From Candidatus Pantoea haifensis (GTDB taxonomy: Bacteria; Pseudomonadota; Gammaproteobacteria; Enterobacterales; Enterobacteriaceae): a stretch of DNA of 64,000 nucleotides. Position numbers and translations under genes: made by a program. Numbering within the stretch: position 1 is the first letter of the stretch; each line of letters starts with the position of its first letter. The stretch lies in NCBI GenBank assembly GCA_018842655.1, contig JAGTWN010000004.1, positions 682,001-746,000 on the forward strand, written 5' to 3'. Below are positions 1 through 8,950 of this stretch, one piece after another. The notes beneath the pieces were generated by a model. It was not told the origin of the DNA. It saw only the letters and a program-made list of their open reading frames with translations, and did no database searches.

Positions 1-435
1 TTTTTTACACTTTTGACGCAGTGTCGACTGGCCTTTACCCTTGCCGTCCGGACCGTAAAACGCCTGGGTTTGATGCGGTTTCAAAACGTCGAGTGCTTCA
101 TTAGTGAAGCGAATCTGATGCTGTAGCAGCAAGCCGTTATGGCTGTTCGCGTCACGTAAACGCCGCGTATGTTGCTGAATAGTTTGCCAGACACGCACCA
201 GGTCATTTTGACCGCGATAAGGTGCCTTGATGCCCTGCGTGGACTCGGCGCTACGGCGCATCTCATCCAGATAACGCAACGTTGCGAGTAGCGCGCTCTT
301 ATCTTCTGTTATGCGCTGCAACAGGTTGCTGTTAATCTGGCCTGCCGCCAGCTGTTGCTGCTCTTCGTTTAACACGTTCGCTAACGAAGCGAGCACTTCC
401 TGCATCTTATCTAACGTGGTCAGCAAATTACTCAT
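1..435 (-). CDS. flgN: FlgN, flagellar export chaperone (3' end at window edge)
   Basis: Cytoplasmic chaperone for the hook-filament junction proteins FlgK and FlgL. The reading frame begins MSNLLTTLDKMQEVL and is largely helical, as expected of the FlgN family. It directly follows flgM, the usual flgMN order. The frame stays open to the window edge (145 codons), slightly longer than the usual 138-140 residues. Adding one A to the run at about 11-14 would give a stop four codons later, so a homopolymer error near the C-terminus is possible. The true end cannot be confirmed here. Confidence 0.85.
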   Translation of the reverse strand, partial: MSNLLTTLDKMQEVLASLANVLNEEQQQLAAGQINSNLLQRITEDKSALLATLRYLDEMRRSAESTQGIKAPYRGQNDLVRVWQTIQQHTRRLRDANSHNGLLLQHQIRFTNEALDVLKPHQTQAFYGPDGKGKGQSTLRQKCKK

Positions 436-440
436 GGGGA

Positions 441-743
441 TTATTTACCCTCTAAATACGCCTTAGTGTCGGCAATCAGCGCGTCAGCAATCTTGCCGGT
501 ATCCATTTTAAGTTCGCCATTACGAATGGCGGTTTTCAGTTGTTCAACACGCTGGACATTAATGTCCTGGCTGCTGGGCTGCATCAGTTGTGACTGTGCG
601 CTGCTCAGGTTGACCTGCGCGGCACCCGGCGTGGTCGCTGTAGCGGTACTGTTTGGGCGCACTTTGCTGCTGCTCTGCTCGCTGGTATCGCGCGTTTGTA
701 CGGTACTTACCGGTTTCAGCGGTTGGGTTCTGTCAATGCTCAT
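441..743 (-). CDS. flgM: FlgM, anti-sigma-28 factor
   Basis: A protein of 100 residues that begins [13 protein letters not shown]. Its low-complexity Ser/Thr/Gln-rich N-terminal half and charged C-terminal helix are typical of FlgM. FlgM binds and inhibits sigma-28 (FliA) in the cytoplasm until it is exported through the finished hook-basal body, which times late flagellar gene expression. It lies between flgA and flgN, and a sigma-28 promoter is visible just upstream at 815-841. This fits the known class 3 expression of flgM. Confidence 0.95.
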   Translation of the reverse strand: MSIDRTQPLKPVSTVQTRDTSEQSSSKVRPNSTATATTPGAAQVNLSSAQSQLMQPSSQDINVQRVEQLKTAIRNGELKMDTGKIADALIADTKAYLEGK

Positions 744-814
744 ATTCGGGCTCCTGTACGGTCAGTGGAGTCTGCCACCTGAATCAGAATAGCGTAATTG
801 CTTTGCTGATTCTT

Positions 815-841
815 CTATCGGCAGAACAACAGGCTTCTTTA
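815..841 (-). promoter_or_regulatory. Sigma-28 (FliA) promoter of flgMN
   Basis: On the minus strand the sequence reads TAAAGAAG, 11 bases, GCCGATAG. The sigma-28 consensus is TAAAGTTT-N11-GCCGATAA, so the spacing is exact, the -10 has one mismatch and the -35 core TAAAG is kept. It lies 72-98 bases upstream of the flgM start, between flgA and flgM. It lets sigma-28 drive synthesis of its own anti-sigma factor. Confidence 0.85.
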
Positions 842-846
842 ACGCT

Positions 847-1506
847 TTATAGTGTTATCAGAATATTCCCATCATCACTGACCCGACCGCTAACAATCTG
901 GCCATTTCCCATCCTCACACGTACCCATTGTGCGCTGGCTGCATTATTCAGTGCCTTGCCTTCACTGCTGGCGTTAAAGCCTTCTCCGCTGGCAATCACC
1001 TGCACGTTTTGTCCGGCTTTCACTCGCCAGGGTTGACGCAGCATCGACAAACTTACCGGCTGACCGGGTTGAATGTCGCGTAATACCACCGCATCGGCAA
1101 CGGATTCACTCGTAAACAGCGTGCGTGCAGGAAGCGTATCCAGCCGCCCGTTTTGCAGGCGAAAGTCATCTTGCGCAACGTGAGTTCCTCGCGCCAGTTG
1201 ACGTTTAGCCACCAGATATTCGCCGGTGACCTGCACCTGCACCTGAAGATAACGGCGGTTTTCACCGCAGTTTGCCGCCACGCTCATATTGCCCCACAAC
1301 CGGCTGTTGCCCGGTAAAGCAAAGCAGGGCGCATCACAATCGGGCCATTGTGTTTTTGGCGTCCGTATCACTACTTTCATGCCCGCGGCGTGCTGCGGAT
1401 CGCGTGCTTTAAAAAATTGGGTCAGTTGTGCACTGAGTTCAGTTGCGCTAACGGGCAGGGCACTTATTGCCAGCAGGCTCGCTAACAGAATGGGATAGCC
1501 ACGCAT
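847..1506 (-). CDS. flgA: FlgA, P-ring assembly chaperone
   Basis: Periplasmic chaperone needed for assembly of the FlgI P ring around the flagellar rod. The 219-residue product starts with a Sec signal peptide (about residues 1-21, [20 protein letters not shown]). It ends in the SAF/ChapFlgA domain, with the motif [19 protein letters not shown]. Length matches the E. coli protein (219). It is divergent from flgB across 151 bases and is the first gene of the flgAMN unit. Confidence 0.96.
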   Translation of the reverse strand: MRGYPILLASLLAISALPVSATELSAQLTQFFKARDPQHAAGMKVVIRTPKTQWPDCDAPCFALPGNSRLWGNMSVAANCGENRRYLQVQVQVTGEYLVAKRQLARGTHVAQDDFRLQNGRLDTLPARTLFTSESVADAVVLRDIQPGQPVSLSMLRQPWRVKAGQNVQVIASGEGFNASSEGKALNNAASAQWVRVRMGNGQIVSGRVSDDGNILITL

Positions 1507-1563
1507 GGTGTTCTCCTCACTGATGATGGCGACGAGTGTACGCGCAGAAAAAAATCAAGAGTC

Positions 1564-1591
1564 AAAAATAGCATCGATTTGGGGCGTTATT
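1564..1591. promoter_or_regulatory. Candidate FlhD4C2 operator in the flgA/flgB divergent region
   Basis: AAAATAGC at 1565-1572 and CGTTATT at 1585-1591 form an inverted pair (AATAGC against AATAACG) separated by about 12 bases. This resembles the FlhDC box, two AAATAGCG-like half sites in inverted orientation, known in the flgA-flgB intergenic region of enterics. The match is partial and was made by eye. Its location, in the only control region for both class 2 units, supports the call. Confidence 0.45.
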
Positions 1592-1657
1592 CAGACGATG
1601 GCTCTTGCATTTCCCCGATTAAGCTGCTTGCTCGAAATTCTCATTCGTGGAGGAAGC

Positions 1658-2071
1658 ATGCTCGACAAACTTGATGCGGCGCTGCAATTCGGTACCGAAG
1701 CCCTCAACCTACGTGCTCAACGTCAGGAAATTTTGGCGTCAAATATTGCCAACGCCGATACCCCGGGTTACCAGGCCCGAGATATCGACTTTGCCAGCGA
1801 GCTGAACCGGGTCATGGCCAACGGCCGTGCCGAGGGCGGCAGCATGTCGTTGAAGGTCACGTCGGCGCGTCACATTGAAGCACAGACTCACTCTATGCCG
1901 TCGATGGAGCTGCTGTATCGCATTCCCGATCAGCCCGCTGCTGACGGTAACACCGTAGATATGGACCGTGAACGTACGCAGTTCGCGGATAACAGCCTTA
2001 AATATCAAACCGACCTCACGCTTATCAGTAGCCAGATCAAAGGCATGATGAGCGTATTACAAGGGCAATAA
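1658..2071 (+). CDS. flgB: FlgB, proximal rod protein
   Basis: Structural subunit of the flagellar proximal rod in the periplasm, exported by the flagellar type III system. The start at 1658 ([16 protein letters not shown]) follows a strong GGAGG at 1649-1653, although the frame is open further upstream. It gives 137 residues, the family length. The N-terminal rod signature is visible ([20 protein letters not shown]). First gene of the rightward flgBCDEFGHIJ operon. Confidence 0.97.
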   Translation: MLDKLDAALQFGTEALNLRAQRQEILASNIANADTPGYQARDIDFASELNRVMANGRAEGGSMSLKVTSARHIEAQTHSMPSMELLYRIPDQPAADGNTVDMDRERTQFADNSLKYQTDLTLISSQIKGMMSVLQGQ

Positions 2072-2073
2072 TT

Positions 2074-2478
2074 ATGGCCTTGCTGAATATTTTTGACATT
2101 GCCGGTTCAGCGATGACCGCGCAATCACAGCGATTAAACGTCAGTGCCAGTAATCTGGCCAACGCCGACAGCGTGACCGGTCCCGATGGTCAGCCCTACG
2201 TGGCAAAACAAGTTGTGTTTCAAACCGATGCTGCACCGGGTACCGCAACGGGCGGGGTAAAAGTCGCCCAGGTAATGAACGATCCGTCACCCGCCAAACT
2301 GGTTTACGACCCAGGCAATCCCATGGCCGATGAGAAAGGTTACGTGAAGATGCCGAATGTGAATGTGGTCGCTGAAACGGTTAATACCATGTCAGCTTCC
2401 CGCAGTTACCAGGCCAACGTTGAAGTCCTGAACACCGTGAAGTCGATGATGATGAAAACCCTGACGATAGGTCAATAA
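2074..2478 (+). CDS. flgC: FlgC, proximal rod protein
   Basis: Rod subunit of 134 residues. It has the N-terminal flagellar rod/hook motif ([16 protein letters not shown]) and the C-terminal motif ([19 protein letters not shown]) that form the paired helices of axial proteins. It begins two bases after the flgB stop, implying translational coupling. Works with FlgB, FlgF and FlgG in the rod. Confidence 0.97.
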   Translation: MALLNIFDIAGSAMTAQSQRLNVSASNLANADSVTGPDGQPYVAKQVVFQTDAAPGTATGGVKVAQVMNDPSPAKLVYDPGNPMADEKGYVKMPNVNVVAETVNTMSASRSYQANVEVLNTVKSMMMKTLTIGQ

Positions 2479-2489
2479 AGGAGAGTTTT

Positions 2490-3167
2490 ATGGGTATCGC
2501 GGTAGGCGTTAATGAGCGGCTGGACCCCAGCGTCCTGAGCTCATCCAGCAGCACAGGCACCGGTAACAGTGCAGAAGATTTGCAGAACCAGTTTTTGACC
2601 ATGCTGGTAACGCAGTTGCAGAACCAGGATCCAACCAATCCAATGGATAACAGCCAGCTCACCACGCAGTTGGCGCAGATCAATACCCTGAGTGGCATTG
2701 AGAAACTCAACACGACGCTGGGCTCTATTTCCGGCCAGATCAGTACCAGTCAGTCGCTGCAAAGTTCAACGCTGATTGGTCATGGCGTAATGATTGACGG
2801 CTCGCAGGTGTTAGTAGGCAGCGGCACGACCACGCCATTTGGCGTTTCGTTGACCACGGCGTCTACCGCCACTACCGCCACCATCAAAGATTCAGGCGGG
2901 AATGTGATCAGCACGGTTGATCTGGGTGCACTCAGCGCGGGGGTTCATACCTTCTCGTGGGATGGCAAATTACCCGACGGCTCTGTTGCGCCAGATGGCA
3001 AATACTCGGTTTCAATTGCCGCCAGCAATGGCAGCACCCAACTGGTTGCACAACCGCTTAACTACGCCCTGGTAAATGGCGTAAGTAGTTCAGCAGACGG
3101 CAACGCAAAACTGGATCTCGGCACCATGGGCTCCGCCACTCTTGACGAAATACGTCAGATTCTCTGA
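2490..3167 (+). CDS. flgD: FlgD, hook-capping scaffold protein
   Basis: Scaffold that caps the growing hook and is removed when the hook is complete. At 225 residues it is close to the E. coli length (231). The N-terminal FlgD core (FLTMLVTQLQNQDPTNPMDN) is clear. It is followed by an Ig-like beta region with the typical SWDGKLPDGSVAPDGKYS motif around residues 158-175. It sits between flgC and flgE with a GGAG ribosome site. Confidence 0.97.
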   Translation: MGIAVGVNERLDPSVLSSSSSTGTGNSAEDLQNQFLTMLVTQLQNQDPTNPMDNSQLTTQLAQINTLSGIEKLNTTLGSISGQISTSQSLQSSTLIGHGVMIDGSQVLVGSGTTTPFGVSLTTASTATTATIKDSGGNVISTVDLGALSAGVHTFSWDGKLPDGSVAPDGKYSVSIAASNGSTQLVAQPLNYALVNGVSSSADGNAKLDLGTMGSATLDEIRQIL

Positions 3168-3193
3168 TTAACCTGTAACCAGGAGAAATAAAC

Positions 3194-4417
3194 ATGTCAT
3201 TTTCCCAAGCAGTCAGCGGCCTTGGTGCTGCCTCAAGCAACCTTGATGTTATCGGCAACAACATTGCGAACTCCGCAACTGCGGGCTTTAAGTCAAGCAC
3301 CATCGCCTTTGCCGATATGTTTGCCGGTTCTAACGTGGGCCTCGGTACCAAAGTGGCTGCGGTGATCCAAAACTTTAACGATGGCACTACCACCACCACC
3401 AGCCGTGGCCTGGATGTGGCGCTGAGCGGTAACGGTTTCTTCCGTATGACTGATACCAGCGGCGCGGTGTATTACTCACGTAACGGCCAGTTTACGCTGG
3501 ACGAAAACCGCAACCTGGTGAATACCCAGGGCCTGACTGTTACCGGTTATCCCGCCAGCGGCGTGCCACCGACTATCCAGACCGGTGCTAACCCGGTTGC
3601 GATCAGCATTCCGACAGATCAGATGTCAGCGCGTGCTACCACCACTGCGAGCCAGGTTGCCAACCTGAACTCAACGGACGAAACGCCAAGCGTGACGCCG
3701 TTCTCGGCCAGCGATGTGGACAGCTATAACTCCAAAAGCACCATGACGGTATATGACTCGCAGGGTAACGATCATGCGCTAGACATGTACTACATCAAAA
3801 CGGCTGATAACCAGTGGACGGTGCATGCGCTGGACTCCAGCACCTCACCCGCAAGCGATGCGGGCACCTTCACGCTCGCATTTGATGCCAATGGTCAGCT
3901 TACCGGCATTAATGGCGGTACAGCGTCTACCGTGACACTGCAGATCAACGGCAGCAATGGCGCCGCTGCGAATCAGAACATCACGTTAAGCATGCTGGGC
4001 AGTGCGCAGCAAAATACCGGCTCCACCACCTTTGGCAACCCGACGCAAGACGGCTATGCGCCAGGTGACCTGACCAGCTACGCGATTAACGATGATGGCA
4101 CCATTACCGGTACCTATTCCAACCAGCGTACCCAGCTACTGGGCCAGATCGTGCTGGCGAGCTTCTCTAACCCGGAAGGCTTGCAGTCAGAAGGGGATAA
4201 CGTCTGGTCTGCCACCAACTCTTCAGGTCAGGCAGCGATTGGTCTGGCTAACACCGGAACTTACGGTTCACTGACCTCAGGTGCGCTGGAAGCATCCAAC
4301 GTGGATATGAGCAAGGAACTGGTAAACATGATCGTGGCGCAGCGCAACTATCAGGCGAATGCCCAGACCATCAAAACTCAGGACCAGATTCTTAACACCC
4401 TGGTTAACTTACGTTAA
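3194..4417 (+). CDS. flgE: FlgE, flagellar hook protein
   Basis: Main subunit of the flexible hook. The 407 residues show the N-terminal axial motif (LDVIGNNIANSATAGFKSS) and the C-terminal motif (MIVAQRNYQANAQTIKTQDQ). A Thr/Ser/Ala-rich variable middle domain is expected to be surface exposed. An AGGAG ribosome site lies upstream. It is followed by flgF after 20 bases. Confidence 0.97.
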   Translation: MSFSQAVSGLGAASSNLDVIGNNIANSATAGFKSSTIAFADMFAGSNVGLGTKVAAVIQNFNDGTTTTTSRGLDVALSGNGFFRMTDTSGAVYYSRNGQFTLDENRNLVNTQGLTVTGYPASGVPPTIQTGANPVAISIPTDQMSARATTTASQVANLNSTDETPSVTPFSASDVDSYNSKSTMTVYDSQGNDHALDMYYIKTADNQWTVHALDSSTSPASDAGTFTLAFDANGQLTGINGGTASTVTLQINGSNGAAANQNITLSMLGSAQQNTGSTTFGNPTQDGYAPGDLTSYAINDDGTITGTYSNQRTQLLGQIVLASFSNPEGLQSEGDNVWSATNSSGQAAIGLANTGTYGSLTSGALEASNVDMSKELVNMIVAQRNYQANAQTIKTQDQILNTLVNLR

Positions 4418-4437
4418 TCCGCTAACGGGATTGCTTT

Positions 4438-5196
4438 ATGGATCATGCGATATATACGGCGATGGGGGCGGCCAGCCAGACACTGGATCAGCAAGCCGTC
4501 ACCGCCAGCAACCTCGCCAACGCCTCAACGCCGGGCTTTCGTGCTCAGTTGAACGCGCTGCGCGCGGTGCCCGTCAATGGTTGGTCATTACCGACCCGTA
4601 CGTTGGTCACCGCTTCAACACCGGGTGCCGACATGAGTCAAGGGGCGATGGATTACACCGAGCGTCCATTGGATGTGGCGGTTCAGCAAGATGGCTGGCT
4701 GGCCGTACGTACGGCGGATGGCAGTGAAGCCTATACCCGCAACGGTAATATGCAGATTAGCCCGGACGGCACCTTGTCCATTCAGGGCAATCCCGTGATG
4801 GGCGATGGCGGGCCAATTGCGATTCCTCAGGGTGCTGAAATCACCATCGCAGCTGACGGCTCAATCACCGCATTGAATGCGGGTGACGCGCCGAATGCCA
4901 CGGTGCAGCTTGGACGTCTCAAGCTGGTAAAAGCCACAGGCCAGGAGATGCAGCGCAGTGATGACGGCATGTTCCGGCCAACGCAAGCGGCGCAGGCGAC
5001 GCGCGGGGCGACATTGCAGGCTGATGCGACCATGCAGGTAATGCCTGGCGTGCTGGAAGGCAGCAACGTTAAACCAGTCGAAACCATGGTCGACATGATC
5101 GCCAACGCCCGACGTTTTGAGATGCAAATGAAAGTGATCACAAACGTCGATGAAAACGAACAAAAGGCCAATCAGCTGCTGAACATGAGCAGCTAA
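4438..5196 (+). CDS. flgF: FlgF, rod protein
   Basis: Proximal rod subunit of 252 residues. The N-terminal rod motif (VTASNLANASTPGFRAQLN) and C-terminal motif (MVDMIANARRFEMQMKVI) are visible. A paralogue of the downstream flgG; the pair FlgF/FlgG is standard in enteric flg operons. Confidence 0.97.
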   Translation: MDHAIYTAMGAASQTLDQQAVTASNLANASTPGFRAQLNALRAVPVNGWSLPTRTLVTASTPGADMSQGAMDYTERPLDVAVQQDGWLAVRTADGSEAYTRNGNMQISPDGTLSIQGNPVMGDGGPIAIPQGAEITIAADGSITALNAGDAPNATVQLGRLKLVKATGQEMQRSDDGMFRPTQAAQATRGATLQADATMQVMPGVLEGSNVKPVETMVDMIANARRFEMQMKVITNVDENEQKANQLLNMSS

Positions 5197-5212
5197 GGCG
5201 CGAGGATAAAAT

Positions 5213-5995
5213 ATGATTCGTTCTTTATGGATCGCCAAAACCGGTCTCGATGCACAGCAAATGAACATGGACGTTATTGCCAACAACCTGGCAAACGTCA
5301 GCACTAACGGCTTTAAGCGATCGCGTGCGGTGTTCGAAGATTTGATGTACCAAACCATGCGCCAGCCAGGTACGCAGTCGTCTGAACAGACGACGCTGCC
5401 GTCAGGCTTGCAGATTGGTACGGGTGTGCGTCCGGTGACGACCGAACGTTTGCATACCCAGGGCAACCTGTCACAGACCGATAACTCAAAAGATATTGCG
5501 ATCAACGGCCAGGGTTATTTTCAGATCCAGCTGCCAGACGGCACCGCCGCGTATACCCGTGACGGCGCTTTCCAGGTTGATCAGAATGGTCAGTTAGTGA
5601 CGAACTCCGGCTTTCCGGTACAGCCAGGCATCACCATTCCGGCCAATGCCTTAAGCATTACCGTGTCGCGTGATGGGGTGGTGAGCGTGACGCAGCAGGG
5701 GCAAACCCAGGCGCAGCAGGTGGGGCAGCTTACTCTGAGCACCTTCATCAACGATTCAGGTCTCGACAGCATCGGTGAGAATCTCTATCAGGAGACGCAG
5801 GCATCAGGCGCACCCACTGACAGCACGCCAGGCCAGAATGGCGCAGGTTTGCTCTATCAGGGATATGTGGAAACGTCGAACGTTAACGTGGCTGAAGAGC
5901 TGGTCACGATGATCCAGACGCAGCGTGCGTATGAGATCAACAGCAAAGCGATCAGCACTTCGGATCAAATGCTGCAGAAATTAACCCAGATTTAA
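5213..5995 (+). CDS. flgG: FlgG, distal rod protein
   Basis: Distal rod subunit of 260 residues, the usual length. It has the N-terminal axial motif ([19 protein letters not shown]) followed by a Gln/Arg-rich segment and the conserved C-terminus ([20 protein letters not shown]). It is exported through the flagellar secretion apparatus and connects the proximal rod to the hook. Confidence 0.98.
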   Translation: MIRSLWIAKTGLDAQQMNMDVIANNLANVSTNGFKRSRAVFEDLMYQTMRQPGTQSSEQTTLPSGLQIGTGVRPVTTERLHTQGNLSQTDNSKDIAINGQGYFQIQLPDGTAAYTRDGAFQVDQNGQLVTNSGFPVQPGITIPANALSITVSRDGVVSVTQQGQTQAQQVGQLTLSTFINDSGLDSIGENLYQETQASGAPTDSTPGQNGAGLLYQGYVETSNVNVAEELVTMIQTQRAYEINSKAISTSDQMLQKLTQI

Positions 5996-6058
5996 TGCTG
6001 GTGATAACGGCCAGCTCTGGCTGGCCTGAAGAATAGACATTTATAAGGTCGTGACTCC

Positions 6059-6769
6059 GTGGCGAAGCAACAGATTCTCAAGCCTGGTCATTGGTTAGTA
6101 GCAACACTGCTGCTGACTCTTAACGGTTGTGCATTAGTGCCGCGCACGCCGCTGGTGGAAGGGGCGACCACGGCTCAGCCGCTGCCGTCTGCACCGCCCG
6201 TGGTGAACGGCTCCATTTTTCAGGGCGTCGCACCGCTCAACTACGGCTACCAGCCGCTGTTTGAGGACCGCCGTCCACGTAACATTGGCGATACCCTGAC
6301 GATCACGCTGCAAGAAAACGTCAGTGCCAGCAAAAGTTCTTCTGCCAATGCCAGCCGTGACAGCAGCAGCAGTTTCGGCCTGACCAGCATACCTACAGCC
6401 TTGACTGGGTTGGTCGGCGCAAGTGGTGAAAAAGCCAATATTGGCGCAGAAGGAAATAATGATTTCGCAGGCAAAGGTGGCGCATCTGCCAATAATACCT
6501 TTACCGGCACCATCACCGTCACCGTGGATCAGGTGTTGTCAAACGGCAACCTGCACGTTGTTGGTGAAAAACAGATCGCCATTAATCAGGGCACGGAGTT
6601 CATTCGCTTCTCGGGCGTGGTCAATCCGCGCACCATCAGCGCCAGCAACTCTGTGTTATCGACGGCGGTGGCCGACGCACGTATTGAGTACGTCGGAAAT
6701 GGGTATATCAATGAAGCGCAGACCATGGGTTGGTTCCAGCGTTTCTTCATGAACGTGTCGCCGATGTAA
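6059..6769 (+). CDS. flgH: FlgH, outer-membrane L-ring lipoprotein
   Basis: L-ring subunit in the outer membrane. It starts with GTG at 6059 and gives 236 residues. The signal sequence ends in LTLNGC, so Cys24 is the probable lipidated residue; Asn just before the Gly is less common than Ala or Ser. The conserved block [15 protein letters not shown] and the C-terminal NGYINEAQ region identify the family. About 63 bases separate it from flgG. Confidence 0.96.
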   Translation: MAKQQILKPGHWLVATLLLTLNGCALVPRTPLVEGATTAQPLPSAPPVVNGSIFQGVAPLNYGYQPLFEDRRPRNIGDTLTITLQENVSASKSSSANASRDSSSSFGLTSIPTALTGLVGASGEKANIGAEGNNDFAGKGGASANNTFTGTITVTVDQVLSNGNLHVVGEKQIAINQGTEFIRFSGVVNPRTISASNSVLSTAVADARIEYVGNGYINEAQTMGWFQRFFMNVSPM

Positions 6770-6778
6770 GAGGTTTCG

Positions 6779-7888
6779 ATGAAAAAGTTAACGTTATTGC
6801 GTATGGGTCTGTGTTTGCTGTTGGGCGTAAGCCTGATGGCCCAGGCCGATCGTATTCGCGATCTGACCACAGTACAGGGCGTACGTGATAATCAGTTGCT
6901 TGGTTACGGTTTGGTTGTTGGCCTGGATGGCACCGGCGACCAGACAACTCAGACTCCGTTCACCACGCAAACAGTGAACAATATGCTGTCGCAGTTAGGC
7001 ATTACCGTCCCGACCGGCACCAACATGCAGTTAAAGAACGTGGCCGCGGTGATGGTAACCGCCAAGCTGCCGTCGTTCGCGCGTCAGGGACAAACATTAG
7101 ATGTAGTGGTCTCTTCGCTGGGTAATGCGAAAAGTCTGCGCGGCGGTACGCTGCTGATGACGCCACTGAAAGGGGTAGACAACCAGGTTTATGCGCTGGC
7201 GCAGGGTAACATTCTGGTCGGTGGTGCAGGGGCTTCGGCGGGCGGCAGTAGCGTGCAGGTTAACCAGTTGAACGGTGGCCGCATCACCGGCGGCGCAACG
7301 GTAGAGCGTGAACTGCAAAGCAATTTCGGTTCGCAAAATACCCTGAACCTGCAACTGAATACCGAAGATTTCTCAATGGCGCAGCGGATTGCTGATGCGA
7401 TCAACGCACGCGGAGGGTACGGCGCGGCACAACCGCTGGATGCCCGCACCGTTCAGGTTCGGGTCTCTCCGAATAACGGAGCGCAGGTGCGTTTGCTGGC
7501 GGAAATTCAAAATATTGACGTGTCGATACCGGTGGAGGATGCCAAAGTCATCATCAACTCCCGTACCGGTTCGGTGGTGATGAACCGCGAAGTCACGCTG
7601 AATACCTGTGCCGTGGCGCAAGGAAACTTGTCGGTGACCGTCAATCAGCAAAACAACGTCAGTCAGCCTGATACGCCTTTCGCCGGTGGTCAGACAGTGG
7701 TTGCCCCTCAAACGCAGATCGATCTGCGTCAGAGCGGCGGTGCGCTGCAGCGGGTGAATGCCAGCGCCAATCTGAACAACGTGGTGCGGGCGCTGAATGC
7801 GCTGGGTGCGTCGCCTATCGAGCTGATGTCAATTTTGCAATCGATGCAAAGTGCGGGCTGCCTGCGCGCCAAACTGGAAATTATCTAA
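6779..7888 (+). CDS. flgI: FlgI, periplasmic P-ring protein
   Basis: P-ring subunit around the rod at the peptidoglycan layer. The 369 residues begin with a cleavable signal peptide (to about residue 23, ending LMAQA). They continue with the family block [21 protein letters not shown] and end with [12 protein letters not shown], as in E. coli. Its assembly needs FlgA, encoded at 847-1506. The stop overlaps the flgJ start by one base (TAATG). Confidence 0.98.
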   Translation: MKKLTLLRMGLCLLLGVSLMAQADRIRDLTTVQGVRDNQLLGYGLVVGLDGTGDQTTQTPFTTQTVNNMLSQLGITVPTGTNMQLKNVAAVMVTAKLPSFARQGQTLDVVVSSLGNAKSLRGGTLLMTPLKGVDNQVYALAQGNILVGGAGASAGGSSVQVNQLNGGRITGGATVERELQSNFGSQNTLNLQLNTEDFSMAQRIADAINARGGYGAAQPLDARTVQVRVSPNNGAQVRLLAEIQNIDVSIPVEDAKVIINSRTGSVVMNREVTLNTCAVAQGNLSVTVNQQNNVSQPDTPFAGGQTVVAPQTQIDLRQSGGALQRVNASANLNNVVRALNALGASPIELMSILQSMQSAGCLRAKLEII

Positions 7889-8826
7889 TGGATACCCAAT
7901 CGCTGATGAATGCGGCTTACGACAGCCGCTCACTGAACGAACTGAAACGCCAGGCGAGTAGTGACCCAAAAGGCAAGGCCTTGCAGGTAGCGCGACAGGT
8001 AGAAGGCATGTTCGTACAAATGATGTTGAAAAGCATGCGTGAAGCATCGCCGCAGGATGGTTTGCTGAGTAATGACCAGACGCGGCTTTATACCTCGCTT
8101 TACGATCAGCAGATTGGGCAAGAAATAGGTAAACGTGGCCTCGGCCTGGCTGAGACTATTGTAAAACAGATGCAGCCCGCCAAAGCGCCCGACGAGCGGG
8201 CAGGCACGGTGCCGATGAAGCTGGATAACAGCTTCATTATGAGCACGGTTGCGCCGATGCAGCTGGAGCAAATGGTACGCAAAGCCGTACCGCGCTTGCC
8301 CGTCTCGCCATCAAATCTGCCCAGCGACAGCAGTGAGTTTATTGCTCAACTGGCGCAGCCAGCGAAAGCAGCCAGCCAGGAGAGTGGCATTCCACATCAT
8401 CTTATTCTGGCGCAGGCTGCGCTGGAATCAGGCTGGGGACAACGTCAGATCCTGACCCGCGACGGCAAACCGAGCTACAACGTGTTTGGTATCAAAGCCA
8501 GCGGTAACTGGAAAGGCGAAACCACTGACATCATGACCACAGAGTATGAGCAGGGTGAAGCGAAAAAAGTAAGGGCCAGTTTCCGCGTTTATAACTCCTA
8601 TTTCGAGGCGATAACCGACTACGTCAAACTCCTCACCAATAATCCTCGCTATGCCGCCGTTGCTAACGCGCAAAGTGCAGAGCAGGGTGCGCAGGCATTA
8701 CAGGCGGCAGGTTATGCAACCGATCCGAAATATGCGCAAAAACTGGTAGGAATGATTCAGCAATTCAAGAACATGGGTGAAAAGGTTGTAAAAGCTTACA
8801 GTCAGGATTTAACCGATCTGTTCTGA
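7888..8826 (+). CDS. flgJ: FlgJ, rod cap and peptidoglycan hydrolase
   Basis: Bifunctional protein of 312 residues. The N-terminal half (about 1-130) is the rod-capping scaffold. The C-terminal half is a glucosaminidase domain that opens the peptidoglycan for the rod. The domain shows the catalytic Glu180 in ALESGWGQR and the YNVFGIKASGNW block at about 198-208. Last gene of the flgB-J transcription unit; flgK has its own promoter downstream. Confidence 0.97.
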   Translation: MDTQSLMNAAYDSRSLNELKRQASSDPKGKALQVARQVEGMFVQMMLKSMREASPQDGLLSNDQTRLYTSLYDQQIGQEIGKRGLGLAETIVKQMQPAKAPDERAGTVPMKLDNSFIMSTVAPMQLEQMVRKAVPRLPVSPSNLPSDSSEFIAQLAQPAKAASQESGIPHHLILAQAALESGWGQRQILTRDGKPSYNVFGIKASGNWKGETTDIMTTEYEQGEAKKVRASFRVYNSYFEAITDYVKLLTNNPRYAAVANAQSAEQGAQALQAAGYATDPKYAQKLVGMIQQFKNMGEKVVKAYSQDLTDLF

Positions 8827-8836
8827 TATTTCAGCC

Positions 8837-8863
8837 TCAAGTTTCGTGTAATTAAGCCGATAA
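8837..8863 (+). promoter_or_regulatory. Sigma-28 (FliA) promoter of flgKL
   Basis: TCAAGTTT at 8837-8844, 11 bases, then GCCGATAA at 8856-8863. The -10 is a perfect match to the sigma-28 consensus, the -35 has one mismatch and the spacing is exact. It lies in the 124-base gap between flgJ and flgK. It separates the class 3 genes flgK and flgL from the class 2 flgB-J operon. Confidence 0.9.
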
Positions 8864-8950
8864 TAACATCATACGCCAGGGGCGTTTTCGCACGTTGGCA
8901 CCCACATTGATGTCTGCCACCCCGGTTAACGGGAAATGTAAGGAACCGAG

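Noticed and set aside
4861-5505. A 214-codon minus-strand frame across flgF and flgG
   Set aside because: It overlaps two well-recognised rod genes and has no plausible product.
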